A stretch of DNA of 64,000 nt from Hymenobacter sp. BT559 (GCF_017571525.1 NZ_JAGETY010000001.1:434001-498000), one strand, 5' to 3'. Counted from the stretch's first letter, positions 8,645-17,217 are shown. A program made the numbers and translations. Notes: generated by a model from the letters alone, not told the origin.

Positions 8645-9916
8645 ATGAGAATTACCAATTATTTAAGCCTGCTGGCTGCCGGTTCGCTGGCCTTGGCTAG
8701 CTGCCACAAGGGGGCCCCCACGGCCACCAACCCGGGCAAAGCCTCGTCGACCACCGGCATCGAATACAATACCGATGAGGGCATGAAGGTGACGGATTTC
8801 AAGAAAATCCCGACCGGCCCGGGCCTCGTGTACATCGAAGGTGGCCGCACGGTGCTAGGCTCGCAGGAGGAAGACGTGACCAACAACCACGACAACCTGG
8901 AGCGCACGGTGACTATCGCCTCGTTCTTTATGGACGAAGCTGAGGTAGCCAATATTCACTGGCTTGAATACCTGCACTTTATCCGCAAAGATTCGTCGGA
9001 AGAGAAATATAAGGCCGCCTTACCCGACACCACGGTGTGGGCCCGCGACCTGTCGTTTAACGACCCCTATGTGACGTATTACCTGCGCTACCCCGGCTTC
9101 CGCTACTTCCCGGTAGTGGGCGTAAACTGGCTGCAGGCCGATAGCTACTGCGCTTGGCGCACGGCCAAGGTGAACGAAAACCTGGCTAAGACTGGTGGTA
9201 GCAGCAGCAAAGGTGGTGGCCTGTTTCACCGCAAGAAGAAAGGCGACACTGGTACTGGCACTGCGGCTGAAGGTGGCACCAAGACCGCCGGCGCCCTGGC
9301 CGATGGCAAAGGTGGTGCTTCTATCGAAAACGGCAACCTGCTGCCCAACTACCGCCTCCCTACCGAAGCGGAGTGGGAATACGCCGCTCAGGCACTCGTA
9401 GGTACCCAGGAAGTGGGCAACGAGAACCAGGAGGAGAAGCGTATCTACCCCTGGGATGGCCGCTCGACCCGCAACCCATATGGCAAGAACCAGGGTCAGT
9501 TCCTGGCTAACTTCAAGCGTGGCCGCGGCGACTACGCCGGCATTGCTGGCAGCCTGAACGACGGCGCTATGATTACAGAGTACGTATACGCTTATCCGCC
9601 AAACGATTATGGCCTGTATAACATGGCTGGCAACGTGAACGAGTGGGTCCAGGACGTGTACCGCCCGCTTTCGTTCCAGGATGTGGAAGACCTGAACCCC
9701 TTCCGCCGCAACGGGGTGGGTGACGACGCGAAGAACTACGATACCAAAGGCTACCAGAGCCTTGTAAACGACCACGTGCGCGTGTACAAGGGTGGTTCGT
9801 GGCGCGATGTGGCCTACTACCTCTCGCCCGGTACGCGTCGCTTCATGGCTGAGGACTCGGCTACCTCGACCATCGGCTTCCGTTGCGCAATGATTAATGC
9901 AGGCACGAACAAGTAA
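8645..9916 (+). CDS. gldJ: GldJ-like gliding motility / T9SS lipoprotein (formylglycine-generating-enzyme fold)
   Basis: A 423-residue lipoprotein. Signal peptide with lipobox LASC (Cys near residue 19), then a SUMF1/FGE-type domain: GLVYIEGG...LGS, MDEAEV.N..WLEYL, LPDTTVW, FPVVGVNWLQADSYCAWR, YRLPTEAEWEYAA, NMAGNVNEWVQDVY and GGSWRD...GFRCA. The LPDT-VW and W-LQA-YC-WRT blocks match GldJ better than the related GldK. GldJ is required for gliding and stabilises the T9SS. Unusual: a Gly/Lys/Thr-rich, low-complexity insert of about 45 residues (about 180-225) splits the domain just before the conserved YRLPTEAEWEYAA block. It follows PorP/SprF on the same strand. Confidence 0.75.
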   Translation: MRITNYLSLLAAGSLALASCHKGAPTATNPGKASSTTGIEYNTDEGMKVTDFKKIPTGPGLVYIEGGRTVLGSQEEDVTNNHDNLERTVTIASFFMDEAEVANIHWLEYLHFIRKDSSEEKYKAALPDTTVWARDLSFNDPYVTYYLRYPGFRYFPVVGVNWLQADSYCAWRTAKVNENLAKTGGSSSKGGGLFHRKKKGDTGTGTAAEGGTKTAGALADGKGGASIENGNLLPNYRLPTEAEWEYAAQALVGTQEVGNENQEEKRIYPWDGRSTRNPYGKNQGQFLANFKRGRGDYAGIAGSLNDGAMITEYVYAYPPNDYGLYNMAGNVNEWVQDVYRPLSFQDVEDLNPFRRNGVGDDAKNYDTKGYQSLVNDHVRVYKGGSWRDVAYYLSPGTRRFMAEDSATSTIGFRCAMINAGTNK

Positions 9917-9936
9917 CCGCTTGTAATGCTGACTAC

Positions 9937-9965
9937 AAAAGGCCGCCTACCCAGGCGGCCTTTTT
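9937..9965. terminator. Rho-independent terminator after gldJ
   Basis: Stem GGCCGCC / GGCGGCC with a 6-base loop, preceded by AAAA and followed by TTTTT. It lies 20 bp after the gldJ stop and between convergent genes, so it may serve both strands. Confidence 0.85.
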
Positions 9966-10026
9966 AGTTTGCCCCGACAAGCATCGGTCGCTAGCCCGCC
10001 AATTTGCGCTCAGCCGCCGTGCAGGC

Positions 10027-10728
10027 TTATTCTGCGCACGCAATGGTAGCAATGCTTACCGCACGGGCGCCCGCCGCCAGCAGAGCCGCCCCACAGGCTT
10101 CGAGCGTAGCGCCGGTAGTGAGCACGTCATCTACCAGCAAGACGTGGCAACCCAGCACGGCCTGCGGCTCGGCTACTTCAAACACCGTCGCTACGTTTTG
10201 CCAGCGTGCGGCACGCCCCTTACGGGTTTGGGAAGCGGTGTGCTCGGTACGGCGCAGTACCTGTGCATGGCTAGGGCAGGCCAACGCGGCCGCGAGGCCC
10301 GTACTAAAGGCCTCGGCCTGGTTGTAGCCCCGGCGAGCCAGCTTACGGCGGTGCAGCGGCACCGGCACTACGAGGTCGAACTGTGCAGCTAAGTCAGTAC
10401 TGACCAACTCGGCGCCATAGAGTGCCCCTAGCGCGTGGCCCACCTGGCTCTGGCCTTGATACTTAAGCTGATGTAGCAATTTCTGCACCCGGCCGTGGCG
10501 CAAAAAGCGTAGGTAGCTGAGCGTATGCTGCACCGGCAGTCTGCCCCAAAAGCGCCGGGCCAGCGGGTTCTGGTCGGGGGGCAGCAGGTGGTAATCAGTA
10601 TAGGGCAGCTCGGCGCGGCAACCGGTACACACATACTCCTCGCCCGCCACCAAGGGCGCGCGGCAAGCCAGGCAGGGACGCGGAAAAAACAGGGTTGCCA
10701 GGTCGGCCAGCAGCGGGCGCAGCATCAT
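10027..10728 (-). CDS. comF: ComF family protein (phosphoribosyltransferase fold)
   Basis: About 233 residues. An N-terminal four-cysteine zinc-ribbon-like segment (CLAC...CTGC) is followed by a phosphoribosyltransferase domain with PVPLHRRKLARRGYNQAE and the PRPP-binding motif VLLVDDVLTTGAT. ComF/GntX proteins support DNA uptake or nucleobase recycling; the exact role is not fixed. I prefer the ATG at 10728, where family homology (MLRPLL...LFFPRPCLAC) begins. An in-frame start at 10803 would add 25 non-conserved residues and leave only 18 bp to the divergent gene at 10822. The 3' end faces the gldJ terminator. Confidence 0.85.
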   Translation of the reverse strand: MMLRPLLADLATLFFPRPCLACRAPLVAGEEYVCTGCRAELPYTDYHLLPPDQNPLARRFWGRLPVQHTLSYLRFLRHGRVQKLLHQLKYQGQSQVGHALGALYGAELVSTDLAAQFDLVVPVPLHRRKLARRGYNQAEAFSTGLAAALACPSHAQVLRRTEHTASQTRKGRAARWQNVATVFEVAEPQAVLGCHVLLVDDVLTTGATLEACGAALLAAGARAVSIATIACAE

Positions 10729-10821
10729 TTCGGTGGTAAAGCGGTTAGGAAGCTGTAAGTTCGTCTTGAGGCAGCAGCTGCCGATAGCTAAGTTAACATT
10801 CATACCTTTTAATTTTTCTCT

Positions 10822-11220
10822 GTGTCTCTCACCACCGATTTCAACGACTACCGCCAGCGCATGAATGAGCGCGTACTATCTTATGATAATAAGGTAATTA
10901 AGCGGTTTTTCAACCTCGACACCAATACGTATGCAGCGGGGGCCATCGACGTCAAGACCAAGGAGATGCTCGGGCTAGCCTGCTCGCTGGTACTACGCTG
11001 CGACGACTGCGTGAAGTATCACCTGGGCAAGTGCCACGACGAAGGCCTGACCGACGACGAAGTATTCGAAGTCTTTTCGATTGCCAACCTCATCGGAGGC
11101 AGCATCGTGATTCCGCACTTCCGCCGGGCCGTGGAGTACTGGGAAGTATTGCGCGCCGAAGCGGCCCTAGCTGGCCCGGCCGGCCACCAGCCAGCTAGCC
11201 GCCCGCCCCATGAGCACTAA
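10822..11220 (+). CDS. Carboxymuconolactone decarboxylase / AhpD-like protein
   Basis: A 132-residue all-helical protein with the redox motif Cys60-Asp-Asp-Cys63 followed by V-K-Y-H, the AhpD-type peroxidase or disulfide-reductase signature. Conserved segments NERVLSYDN.VIKRFFNLDTN.YA and IGGSIVIPHFRRAVEYW match a Bacteroidota subfamily. Likely role: thiol-dependent antioxidant or disulfide chemistry in the cytosol (inference from family). The start is GTG at 10822; an internal ATG at 10861 would delete conserved helix 1. The last bases overlap the next gene by 11 bp, so the two are translationally coupled. Confidence 0.82.
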   Translation: MSLTTDFNDYRQRMNERVLSYDNKVIKRFFNLDTNTYAAGAIDVKTKEMLGLACSLVLRCDDCVKYHLGKCHDEGLTDDEVFEVFSIANLIGGSIVIPHFRRAVEYWEVLRAEAALAGPAGHQPASRPPHEH

Positions 11221-11587
11221 TAGCCAGCCCCTTAGCGGCGAAAGCGAGGCCGAGTTCAACCAGCGCTGGGAAGAGCTACTAGCGGCTATGCAAGAGCGCT
11301 TTGGCCGCCGGCCCGACCTCAATGCCCTGCTGCTTCTGATTGGGGTGCAGGAGCTGGGCCAGGGGGTAGCCACTTTTACCAAAGAGCAGAAGCAGGACCT
11401 CATGCACATTGCCACTTGCAAGCTATTCAGTCTCAGCGGGCATTATGCGCTCGAGCGGGTCGATGAAGAAGGCTGGCCGCACTACCAGCTGTTGAACCCC
11501 GTACCCTTTGCCAACCTTAAGGAGCAGGAGCGCATGCTAAAATGGCACATCCTGGAGTATTTCGACACGCTCGATGAAGAGCAATAA
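11210..11587 (+). CDS. Conserved hypothetical protein
   Basis: A 125-residue cytosolic protein with no signal or membrane segment. It is helical, with a PDLNALLLLIGVQELG core and a C-terminal acidic tail ending LDEEQ. I do not recognise a named domain, though the sequence has the look of a conserved single-domain Bacteroidota protein. It overlaps the AhpD-like gene by 11 bp and is followed 16 bp later by xth, so it is the middle gene of a three-gene operon. That context hints at oxidative-damage defence, but nothing in the protein shows it. Confidence 0.75.
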   Translation: MSTNSQPLSGESEAEFNQRWEELLAAMQERFGRRPDLNALLLLIGVQELGQGVATFTKEQKQDLMHIATCKLFSLSGHYALERVDEEGWPHYQLLNPVPFANLKEQERMLKWHILEYFDTLDEEQ

Positions 11588-11603
11588 ATCAGACATTTAG
11601 CGC

Positions 11604-12377
11604 TTGAAGATTGTTTCGTATAATTTGAATGGGCTGCGCTCGGCGCTCAGCAAAGGGCTGCTCGACTGGGTGGCGGCCACCCAGCCCGATGTGCTATGTG
11701 TGCAGGAAATAAAGGCCGGCACAGCCTCGCTCGATGTGAGTGGCCTAGCGGCCCTGGGCTATCGCGCTTACCTGCACCCGGCCCAAAAGCCGGGTTACAG
11801 CGGCGTGGCTACCTTCAGCCGAGTGGAGCCTCTGGCAGTGATAACTGGTTGCGGCGAAAGCCGTTATGATGACGAGGGCCGGGTGCTGCGGCTCGACTTT
11901 GAGGGCGTATCGGTGCTGAATACGTACATGCCCTCGGGCACGAGCGGGCCGGCGCGCCAAGCCTTTAAAGTGGCGTGGCTGCATTGGTTCAGGAGCTACG
12001 TGGCTGACTTAAAGCAAGATGCAGCCGTGCCACCGCTCGTTATCGGTGGCGATTTTAATTGCTGCCAGACCGCCATCGACCTGCACAACCCTAAGGCCAA
12101 CCAGCAAAGCCCGGGCTACACGCCCGAAGAGCGTCAGTGGTTCCGGGACTTTCTGGCCGATGGCTTTACCGACTCGTTTCGGCACCTGCACCCCGACATG
12201 CCGGGTCACTATTCGTGGTGGAGCTACCGGGCGGGCTCGCGGGCCCGCAATGTGGGCTGGCGCCTCGACCATTTGTTGGTTGACCAAGCCTTATTACCCC
12301 GCTTGCGCGGGGCAGGCCTCTGGCCCGACGCCGTGCACTCAGACCACTGCCCGGCCTGGGTCGAGCTGGCTAATTGA
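11604..12377 (+). CDS. xth: Exodeoxyribonuclease III (AP endonuclease)
   Basis: A 257-residue Mg-dependent nuclease of base-excision repair that cleaves at abasic sites and removes 3' blocking groups. The family motifs are all visible: KIVSYNLNGLRSA at the N-terminus, VLCVQEIKA (metal-binding Glu), YSGVATFSR, GGDFNC...DLHNPKAN, W..YR..SR..NVGWRLDH and the catalytic SDHCPAW. The start is TTG at 11604, fixed by the invariant N-terminal M-K-I-V-S-Y-N. It is the third gene of the AhpD-like / unknown / xth operon and ends at a strong hairpin. Confidence 0.95.
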   Translation: MKIVSYNLNGLRSALSKGLLDWVAATQPDVLCVQEIKAGTASLDVSGLAALGYRAYLHPAQKPGYSGVATFSRVEPLAVITGCGESRYDDEGRVLRLDFEGVSVLNTYMPSGTSGPARQAFKVAWLHWFRSYVADLKQDAAVPPLVIGGDFNCCQTAIDLHNPKANQQSPGYTPEERQWFRDFLADGFTDSFRHLHPDMPGHYSWWSYRAGSRARNVGWRLDHLLVDQALLPRLRGAGLWPDAVHSDHCPAWVELAN

Positions 12378-12400
12378 ATCTAAAAAAAGTCCAAAACAAA

Positions 12401-12433
12401 AACTCCCCCAGACAAGAGCCGTCAGGGGGAGTT
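12401..12433. terminator. Bidirectional terminator between xth and a T9SS cargo gene
   Basis: Stem AACTCCCCC / GGGGGAGTT with an A-rich stretch on the left and TTTT on the right, between convergent genes. It can serve both transcripts. Confidence 0.8.
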
Positions 12434-12464
12434 TTACATTGTGCGCAACTGGAAAGCCCAAGCA

Positions 12465-14633
12465 TTAGTTAGCTATTTGCAGGCGCTGCGAGCCTATCTG
12501 CTGGCCGGCCGCGTTGCGCAGCACTATGTAGTAGATGCCGGCCGACAGCCCGGCTGTGGCTATGCTAGGCGGGGTGGCAGCACCTTCACTGCTCACTACG
12601 CGGCTGCTAAGCAGTTGGCCCAGGGCGGCGTATAGCTCGACAGTATAGCCCGCGCTAAAGTCGGCGCTCGTGGCTAGCGTCACGTTTTGAGCTGCCGATG
12701 CCGGGTTGGGGTAAAGCACTAGGCCCACTTTGGTGGGGCTAGCGGCCAGCACAGCTACAGCCGATAAGTGGGCTTGGCCATCGGCATCTACCTGCCGCAG
12801 GCGGTAATAAAGTGCGCCAGTGTGCGCAGCAGCCTCCCTGTCGGTCAGTGAGTAAGTGCGGGTGATGGTGCTGTTGCCAGCTGCCACTACCTGCCCAACG
12901 GCCACGAAGCCGGTGGCCGGGTTGGCAGCGCGCTCTACCACAAAGTGAGCGCTATTGGCTTCACTGGCGGTGGCCCAGCTCAGGATGGCCGCACCCGTGC
13001 CAGCCGCGCGGCGCACCCCAAAGCTGATGAGCGTTACGGGCAGCGGCCCGGTTGGCGCCACAATATTTAGTGAGCCATTAGAGCTGTCGGAGAAGGCATA
13101 GTACACGCTGGTGTTGGTGGCCGCACTGGCTAGCCCACCAATCTGAATACCTACTTTCGAGAAATTCTTGGTCGTGTTGAAGCTCACCGTTTGGCGCCCG
13201 TCGGGCAGCAGGTTGAGCGAAAGAAGCGAAGAGCCATTGGCTGTTTCGAGCACGTTGCCGTTGTCGTCGTACGTAATGAGCGTGACGCGGCTCAGAGCGG
13301 TGGCATCGAGCAGGGTGCTGTTGCCGAGCACCATTCCGGCCCGGTTGCCAGCGTTGCCCATACCGTTGAGGTCGAGGCGCAGGGTCGAATAGTTATTTAC
13401 ACCCAGCGGCACATTGATGGTAGCGGCCGAGTTGGGGTCGCCGGCGGCGCTCGCAGGCGATGATACTGAGCAGCCTATGCAAGCCGTGCCGTTGGCGTAG
13501 GCCTGGTAATGAGTCGAGGGGTCGGCAAAGCTGGATATGGTTTGCGAGAGCGACGTAGAGGCCACCCCTACCCCGTAGTACAGCCGCAGGTTGTCGAGGG
13601 CCGCCACAGCATCGTTGCGCTCAATTGAGACCGCATCGAAGGGCATGGTGGCCTGAAAGTTTACCAGCGACTTATTGTCAGGCAATACGCTCAGGCCCAG
13701 CAGCGAAGACCCGGAAGCCGTTTCCTGAAGCACCCCATTTTTATAGGTTTTCAGCACGAGATGGCTTAATACACTTACATCAAGTAGATTATTATCCTGC
13801 CCGATAACAAAGGCCGCCTTGTAGGTAGCGGGGGCCGTCCCGTTGAGGCCTACCGTCAGCTGGGCCGGGCAGTTGACAGAAGCCAGGCTACTGAAAGTGG
13901 CGTAGTTGGTGGGGTCGCTGTCGACCGTGCGTGAGGCATCGCTGATTTTATCGGTGCAGCCTGCTACGCTATACTGGCCAATGGCCGCGCTGCTTGAGTT
14001 AGACGTGAGCCCCGTTATTTGAGTAGCCGTGTTGGCTCCGATGCCGTAAGCGTAATAAATATCAACCGACGCGCCCACGCTTAGCGCCGTGCCAAATTCT
14101 ATCTCTACTTGGTCGAAAGGGGCCGTCGAAATCAGCTCTAGCTGGGCGGGGGCACCTTTGCCGGCTAGCAGCTGTGCCTGGGCCGCGCTAGCGCCGACTA
14201 CTAGCACATCTTGGGCTGTATTAGGGGTATTGCCAGTGCTGAGATAGGTGCGGATAGTGATAGTGCCTAGGCCATTTAGGCTGAGCAGCGAACCATTTTG
14301 CGAAAGCAGCACCCCGCCGCGGTAGCCCGCCAGCGCTGTACCATTGAGCTGATATCGTGCCTTTACCGTACCCGATAAAGGCAGGTAGGCAGCCGCTGAT
14401 ACTGCTACCGTTCCTGCCGGGGTATTTACGCTAGTTGTTATGCCGGGCGAGCAGCTGGAACCAGCACAAACAGCCGTCTGCGATGAACTAATCGGGGCGC
14501 CGGTGGAGTAGTATGCAGCAGCCTGTGCACCCGTGACAATCAAGAGCAGCCCCAGGGTGAGGGCGGTGGCACAGAGAGACTTGGTGGCAACTGCTGCCTC
14601 ACAAGCGAATTTAACTATTTTAAGAACAGGCAT
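12465..14633 (-). CDS. Secreted protein with type IX secretion sorting domain
   Basis: About 722 residues. A signal peptide (from MPVLKIV, cleavage after GAQA) is followed by three similar beta-rich blocks of about 150-180 residues, each containing a paired-cysteine segment (e.g. CAGSSCSPG, CIGCS) and a LNGxG/NGTA motif followed by a GxSLLSLNxLPD-type strand. A fibronectin-like block (SWATASEANSAHFVVERA) precedes the C-terminal T9SS sorting domain with LVLYPNPAS, YTVELYAALGQLL and GIYYIVLRNAAG. Export across the outer membrane and surface attachment or release is expected. I chose the ATG at 14633 because the signal peptide starts there; an upstream in-frame ATG exists at 14687. Substrate or ligand unknown. 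Confidence 0.85.
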   Translation of the reverse strand: MPVLKIVKFACEAAVATKSLCATALTLGLLLIVTGAQAAAYYSTGAPISSSQTAVCAGSSCSPGITTSVNTPAGTVAVSAAAYLPLSGTVKARYQLNGTALAGYRGGVLLSQNGSLLSLNGLGTITIRTYLSTGNTPNTAQDVLVVGASAAQAQLLAGKGAPAQLELISTAPFDQVEIEFGTALSVGASVDIYYAYGIGANTATQITGLTSNSSSAAIGQYSVAGCTDKISDASRTVDSDPTNYATFSSLASVNCPAQLTVGLNGTAPATYKAAFVIGQDNNLLDVSVLSHLVLKTYKNGVLQETASGSSLLGLSVLPDNKSLVNFQATMPFDAVSIERNDAVAALDNLRLYYGVGVASTSLSQTISSFADPSTHYQAYANGTACIGCSVSSPASAAGDPNSAATINVPLGVNNYSTLRLDLNGMGNAGNRAGMVLGNSTLLDATALSRVTLITYDDNGNVLETANGSSLLSLNLLPDGRQTVSFNTTKNFSKVGIQIGGLASAATNTSVYYAFSDSSNGSLNIVAPTGPLPVTLISFGVRRAAGTGAAILSWATASEANSAHFVVERAANPATGFVAVGQVVAAGNSTITRTYSLTDREAAAHTGALYYRLRQVDADGQAHLSAVAVLAASPTKVGLVLYPNPASAAQNVTLATSADFSAGYTVELYAALGQLLSSRVVSSEGAATPPSIATAGLSAGIYYIVLRNAAGQQIGSQRLQIAN

Positions 14634-14939
14634 AACACAGGTGAATAAAGTTTTATCATGCCTGTAAGCAGCCAAGTAACCTGCCAATTTTATAAGATGC
14701 TGTTTAACAGATAAATTTTATAAAGTATATTTACAAACACTTTCTCAAAAAGGTATTCTTTCTGAGCTAGAAATGGACTTACGGTCTCTTTTAGATAGCT
14801 TATGCAGTGAGCAGGCGAATATTTTATATGAATTATCCAAATAACATGAAATTTTTATTTTTAAGCGTTTTATAATTTTACTAATGGAAAGTTGCCCCTG
14901 TTTTGACTGCGGCTTTCCTAGCCCTCGCTCTCTTCAGCT
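14634..14939. other. AT-rich divergent intergenic region
   Basis: About 300 bp, clearly richer in A/T than its surroundings, between a T9SS cargo gene (minus) and a sigma-54 activator (plus). I see no open reading frame with support, no strong hairpin and no clear sigma-54 -24/-12 element. It probably holds the promoters of both genes; a TATAATTTTA stretch near 14870 is one candidate. Confidence 0.4.
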
Positions 14940-16319
14940 ATGAAAACGTCTGACTATTATCATATCTGGCTTGTAGGGCCCGATAGCCACTATATCACCA
15001 GGCTGTGCCACCGGCTTAGTCTCAACCCTGACCATGTGGTGCGGCGCTTTACTACGATAGCGCTGGCCCTGGCCCAGCGCTCGTCGGTAACAACTATTCC
15101 CAATGCGCTCATTCTGGATAGTGATGGCCAGGAGGGCCTGCCCCGACGCCTGGTGCGCAAACTGCGTGAGCGGCTGCCGGCCGCCGTTTTTTTTGTGCTG
15201 GCTGATGCGCACGATGCCGAAACCGAAGCCGACATGCTGGCCCAGGGCATCAGCCAGTATGTGGTAAAAGACCTGCAAAGCCCCGAACGCCTGTGGCAGG
15301 CCCTAGCCGCAGCCCGGCAACCAGTGGCAGTACCGCCCGCCCCACCGGTGGCCCCCGAGGCACCGGCCGATATGCTGCTAGGCCAGCATGCCAGTATGCA
15401 GCAGGTGCGCGAGTTAATAAAAAAAGCAGCCCGCACTTCCATTACGGTATCGGTGAGCGGCGAAACGGGCACGGGCAAAGAGCTGGTAGCGCAGGCTATT
15501 CATGCGCAGTCGGGGCGGGCAGGGCAGCCGTTTGTAGCCCTCAATATGGCCGCCATTCCGCGGGAGCTGCTGGAGAGTGAGCTATTTGGGCACGAAAAAG
15601 GGGCCTTTACGGGGGCCACCACGCGGCGCATTGGCCGCTTTGAGGAAGCCAACGGCGGCACGTTATTCCTGGACGAGATTGCCGACCTTGAGCTGGTGCT
15701 GCAAGCCAAGCTGCTGCGAGTGCTGCAAGAGCGCGCCGTGACGCGGGTGGGCGGCACCCAGCCAGTACTCTTTGATGTGCGACTAATAGTCGCTACCCAT
15801 CGCAACCTAGCTGCCGAAGTCGAAGCGGGCCGCTTTCGTGAAGACTTGTATTATCGCCTGCTCGGGCTGCCCATCGAGCTGCCGCCGCTGCGCCAGCGCG
15901 GGCAAGACATTTTACTGCTGGCCGAAGCCTTTGTGCGTGCCTTCAGCCAGCTCAACAAGCTGCCTGTGCCCGCTTTCAGTGAGGAAGCACGCAAACGATT
16001 GTTAAGCTACGCGTTTCCGGGCAATGTGCGGGAACTGAAGGCCGTAGTAGAGCTAGCGGCCGTGCTGGCCGACGGCCCACAGATAGCGGCCTGCGATATT
16101 CCGTTTCGCACGGCGCCGGCCCTGCGGGCCACAGAAGCTACGGAAGCCCCTAGCAGCACCACGCCGGTATTTCCATCGCTGCGCGAGCAAACGCTGGCTA
16201 TTATGCAGGCCAGCCTCACGGCCCTGAATGGCGATGTAGTGGCGGCTGCCAACCGCTTGCGCGTGGGCCGCTCTACGCTTTACCGGCTCATTCAGAGCGG
16301 GCACTTGCAGCTGCCTTGA
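14940..16319 (+). CDS. Sigma-54-dependent transcriptional activator with degenerate receiver domain
   Basis: 459 residues: N-terminal receiver-like domain (about 1-125), AAA+ domain (about 148-380) and C-terminal Fis-type helix-turn-helix (about 415-459, AANRLRVGRSTLYRLI). The AAA+ part has Walker A GETGTGKE (174-181), the sigma-54-contacting loop GAFTGA (221-226), Walker B GGTLFLDEIADL and the arginine-finger region FREDLYYRL. The receiver keeps an Asp at position 60 (LILDSD) and a Lys (VVKDL), but the usual acidic pair at the first beta strand reads LVGPDS and the conserved Ser/Thr position reads VLADA. No sensor kinase is adjacent. Its partner sigma factor, rpoN, lies at 40228. Targets unknown. 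Confidence 0.88.
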   Translation: MKTSDYYHIWLVGPDSHYITRLCHRLSLNPDHVVRRFTTIALALAQRSSVTTIPNALILDSDGQEGLPRRLVRKLRERLPAAVFFVLADAHDAETEADMLAQGISQYVVKDLQSPERLWQALAAARQPVAVPPAPPVAPEAPADMLLGQHASMQQVRELIKKAARTSITVSVSGETGTGKELVAQAIHAQSGRAGQPFVALNMAAIPRELLESELFGHEKGAFTGATTRRIGRFEEANGGTLFLDEIADLELVLQAKLLRVLQERAVTRVGGTQPVLFDVRLIVATHRNLAAEVEAGRFREDLYYRLLGLPIELPPLRQRGQDILLLAEAFVRAFSQLNKLPVPAFSEEARKRLLSYAFPGNVRELKAVVELAAVLADGPQIAACDIPFRTAPALRATEATEAPSSTTPVFPSLREQTLAIMQASLTALNGDVVAAANRLRVGRSTLYRLIQSGHLQLP

Positions 16320-16445
16320 TTAACACGGACTAAAATGCCCGAATTTTAGTGTAACCCTGCGCGCGGCGCAGCGGTTAAACTACCTGTGACCCCGGGCTAG
16401 CAGCCCGGTTGGTTTTTACATTCACTTGCCTTTTCTTTTACGACT

Positions 16446-16547
16446 ATGTGGTTCCTGTTTTTTGCCCTCATCGCGGCTACGGCGTTTATGGCTATCGATA
16501 CTGCGCACCGCTTGCGCAACATGGTTAGCCCGGTAGCGGCTCGCTAG
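16446..16547 (+). CDS. Possible 33-residue single-pass membrane peptide
   Basis: An ATG at 16446 opens 33 codons ending in TAG at 16547. The first 20 residues (MWFLFFALIAATAFMAIDTA) are strongly hydrophobic and the rest basic, ending SPVAAR, as in small inner-membrane proteins. The reading frame stops 12 bp before a very strong palindromic terminator (16560-16611), which suggests a real transcript ends here. There is no homology I can name; the evidence is position and composition only. Confidence 0.4.
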   Translation: MWFLFFALIAATAFMAIDTAHRLRNMVSPVAAR

Positions 16548-16559
16548 GCCTGTTCAAGC

Positions 16560-16611
16560 ACTGGCTAAACAGAAAAAGCAGCCCAGCGGCTGCTTTTTCT
16601 GTTTAGCCAGT
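16560..16611. terminator. Perfect 24-bp palindromic terminator
   Basis: Arms 16560-16583 and 16588-16611 are perfect reverse complements around a 4-base loop. The A5 and T5 tracts lie inside the stem (AGAAAAAGCAGCC / GGCTGCTTTTTCT), so it can terminate on either strand. Confidence 0.85.
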
Positions 16612-16681
16612 AGGCTATCCGGCTTATTGGCTGGCAAATGTGGGCAGCCAAACTTTCCGGCCGGGCTTTGCTTCGCCAAGC

Positions 16682-17062
16682 TCAGCGGATAACAAGCTTG
16701 CAGAGCTGGCTGGCGTTGTCGGCTTCCAGCTTTACATAATACAGGCCATTGGCAAAGCGGCTCAGGTCCAGCGTCTTGGTATACCGCTCATTGAGCTCAC
16801 TTAGCGTTTCGTGGTACAGCACCGTACCAATGACGTTGAGCACGCTCACTTCAACCTTGCGGCCTTCGAGGCCGCTAATGGTAAGGTGCACAATACCGGT
16901 GCTGGGATTAGGATATACCACTAATGTCTTATCATCGAGCGTAGGCCGTATCACGGTTTGATACGTGCCTCGGATAGTGGCGCCCTGAGCGGGGGCCAGG
17001 CTGCCCGTACACAGGCCGAGGCTGGCTAGCCAGAGTAATCCAAAAAGTAACGGTTGTTTCAT
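16682..17062 (-). CDS. Very small T9SS sorting-domain protein
   Basis: 126 residues: a signal peptide (from MKQPLLFGLLWL, cleavage near PAQG), about 20 residues of linker, then a complete T9SS C-terminal sorting domain with TLVVYPNPSTG, VEVSVLNVIGTVLY and FANGLYYVKL. There is no room for a passenger domain, whereas typical cargo proteins are several hundred residues. It could be a free-standing sorting-domain peptide, a remnant of a deleted larger gene, or a small surface protein in its own right. The ATG at 17062 starts the signal peptide; an upstream in-frame ATG at 17134 adds a non-conserved tail. Confidence 0.75.
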   Translation of the reverse strand: MKQPLLFGLLWLASLGLCTGSLAPAQGATIRGTYQTVIRPTLDDKTLVVYPNPSTGIVHLTISGLEGRKVEVSVLNVIGTVLYHETLSELNERYTKTLDLSRFANGLYYVKLEADNASQLCKLVIR

Positions 17063-17217
17063 AATATAGTCAACCAGAACACAGTAGCCGGGTGGGATGA
17101 AAGTTAACGACGAACCGGGTATTTGGTTTCGCAAAAGTACACCTGTTCAGCGGCTACCTATCCGTTTAGTTAGTTAAACTTGAATTTTTACCCGGCTAAC
17201 CCGTGGCGCTACCTAAT

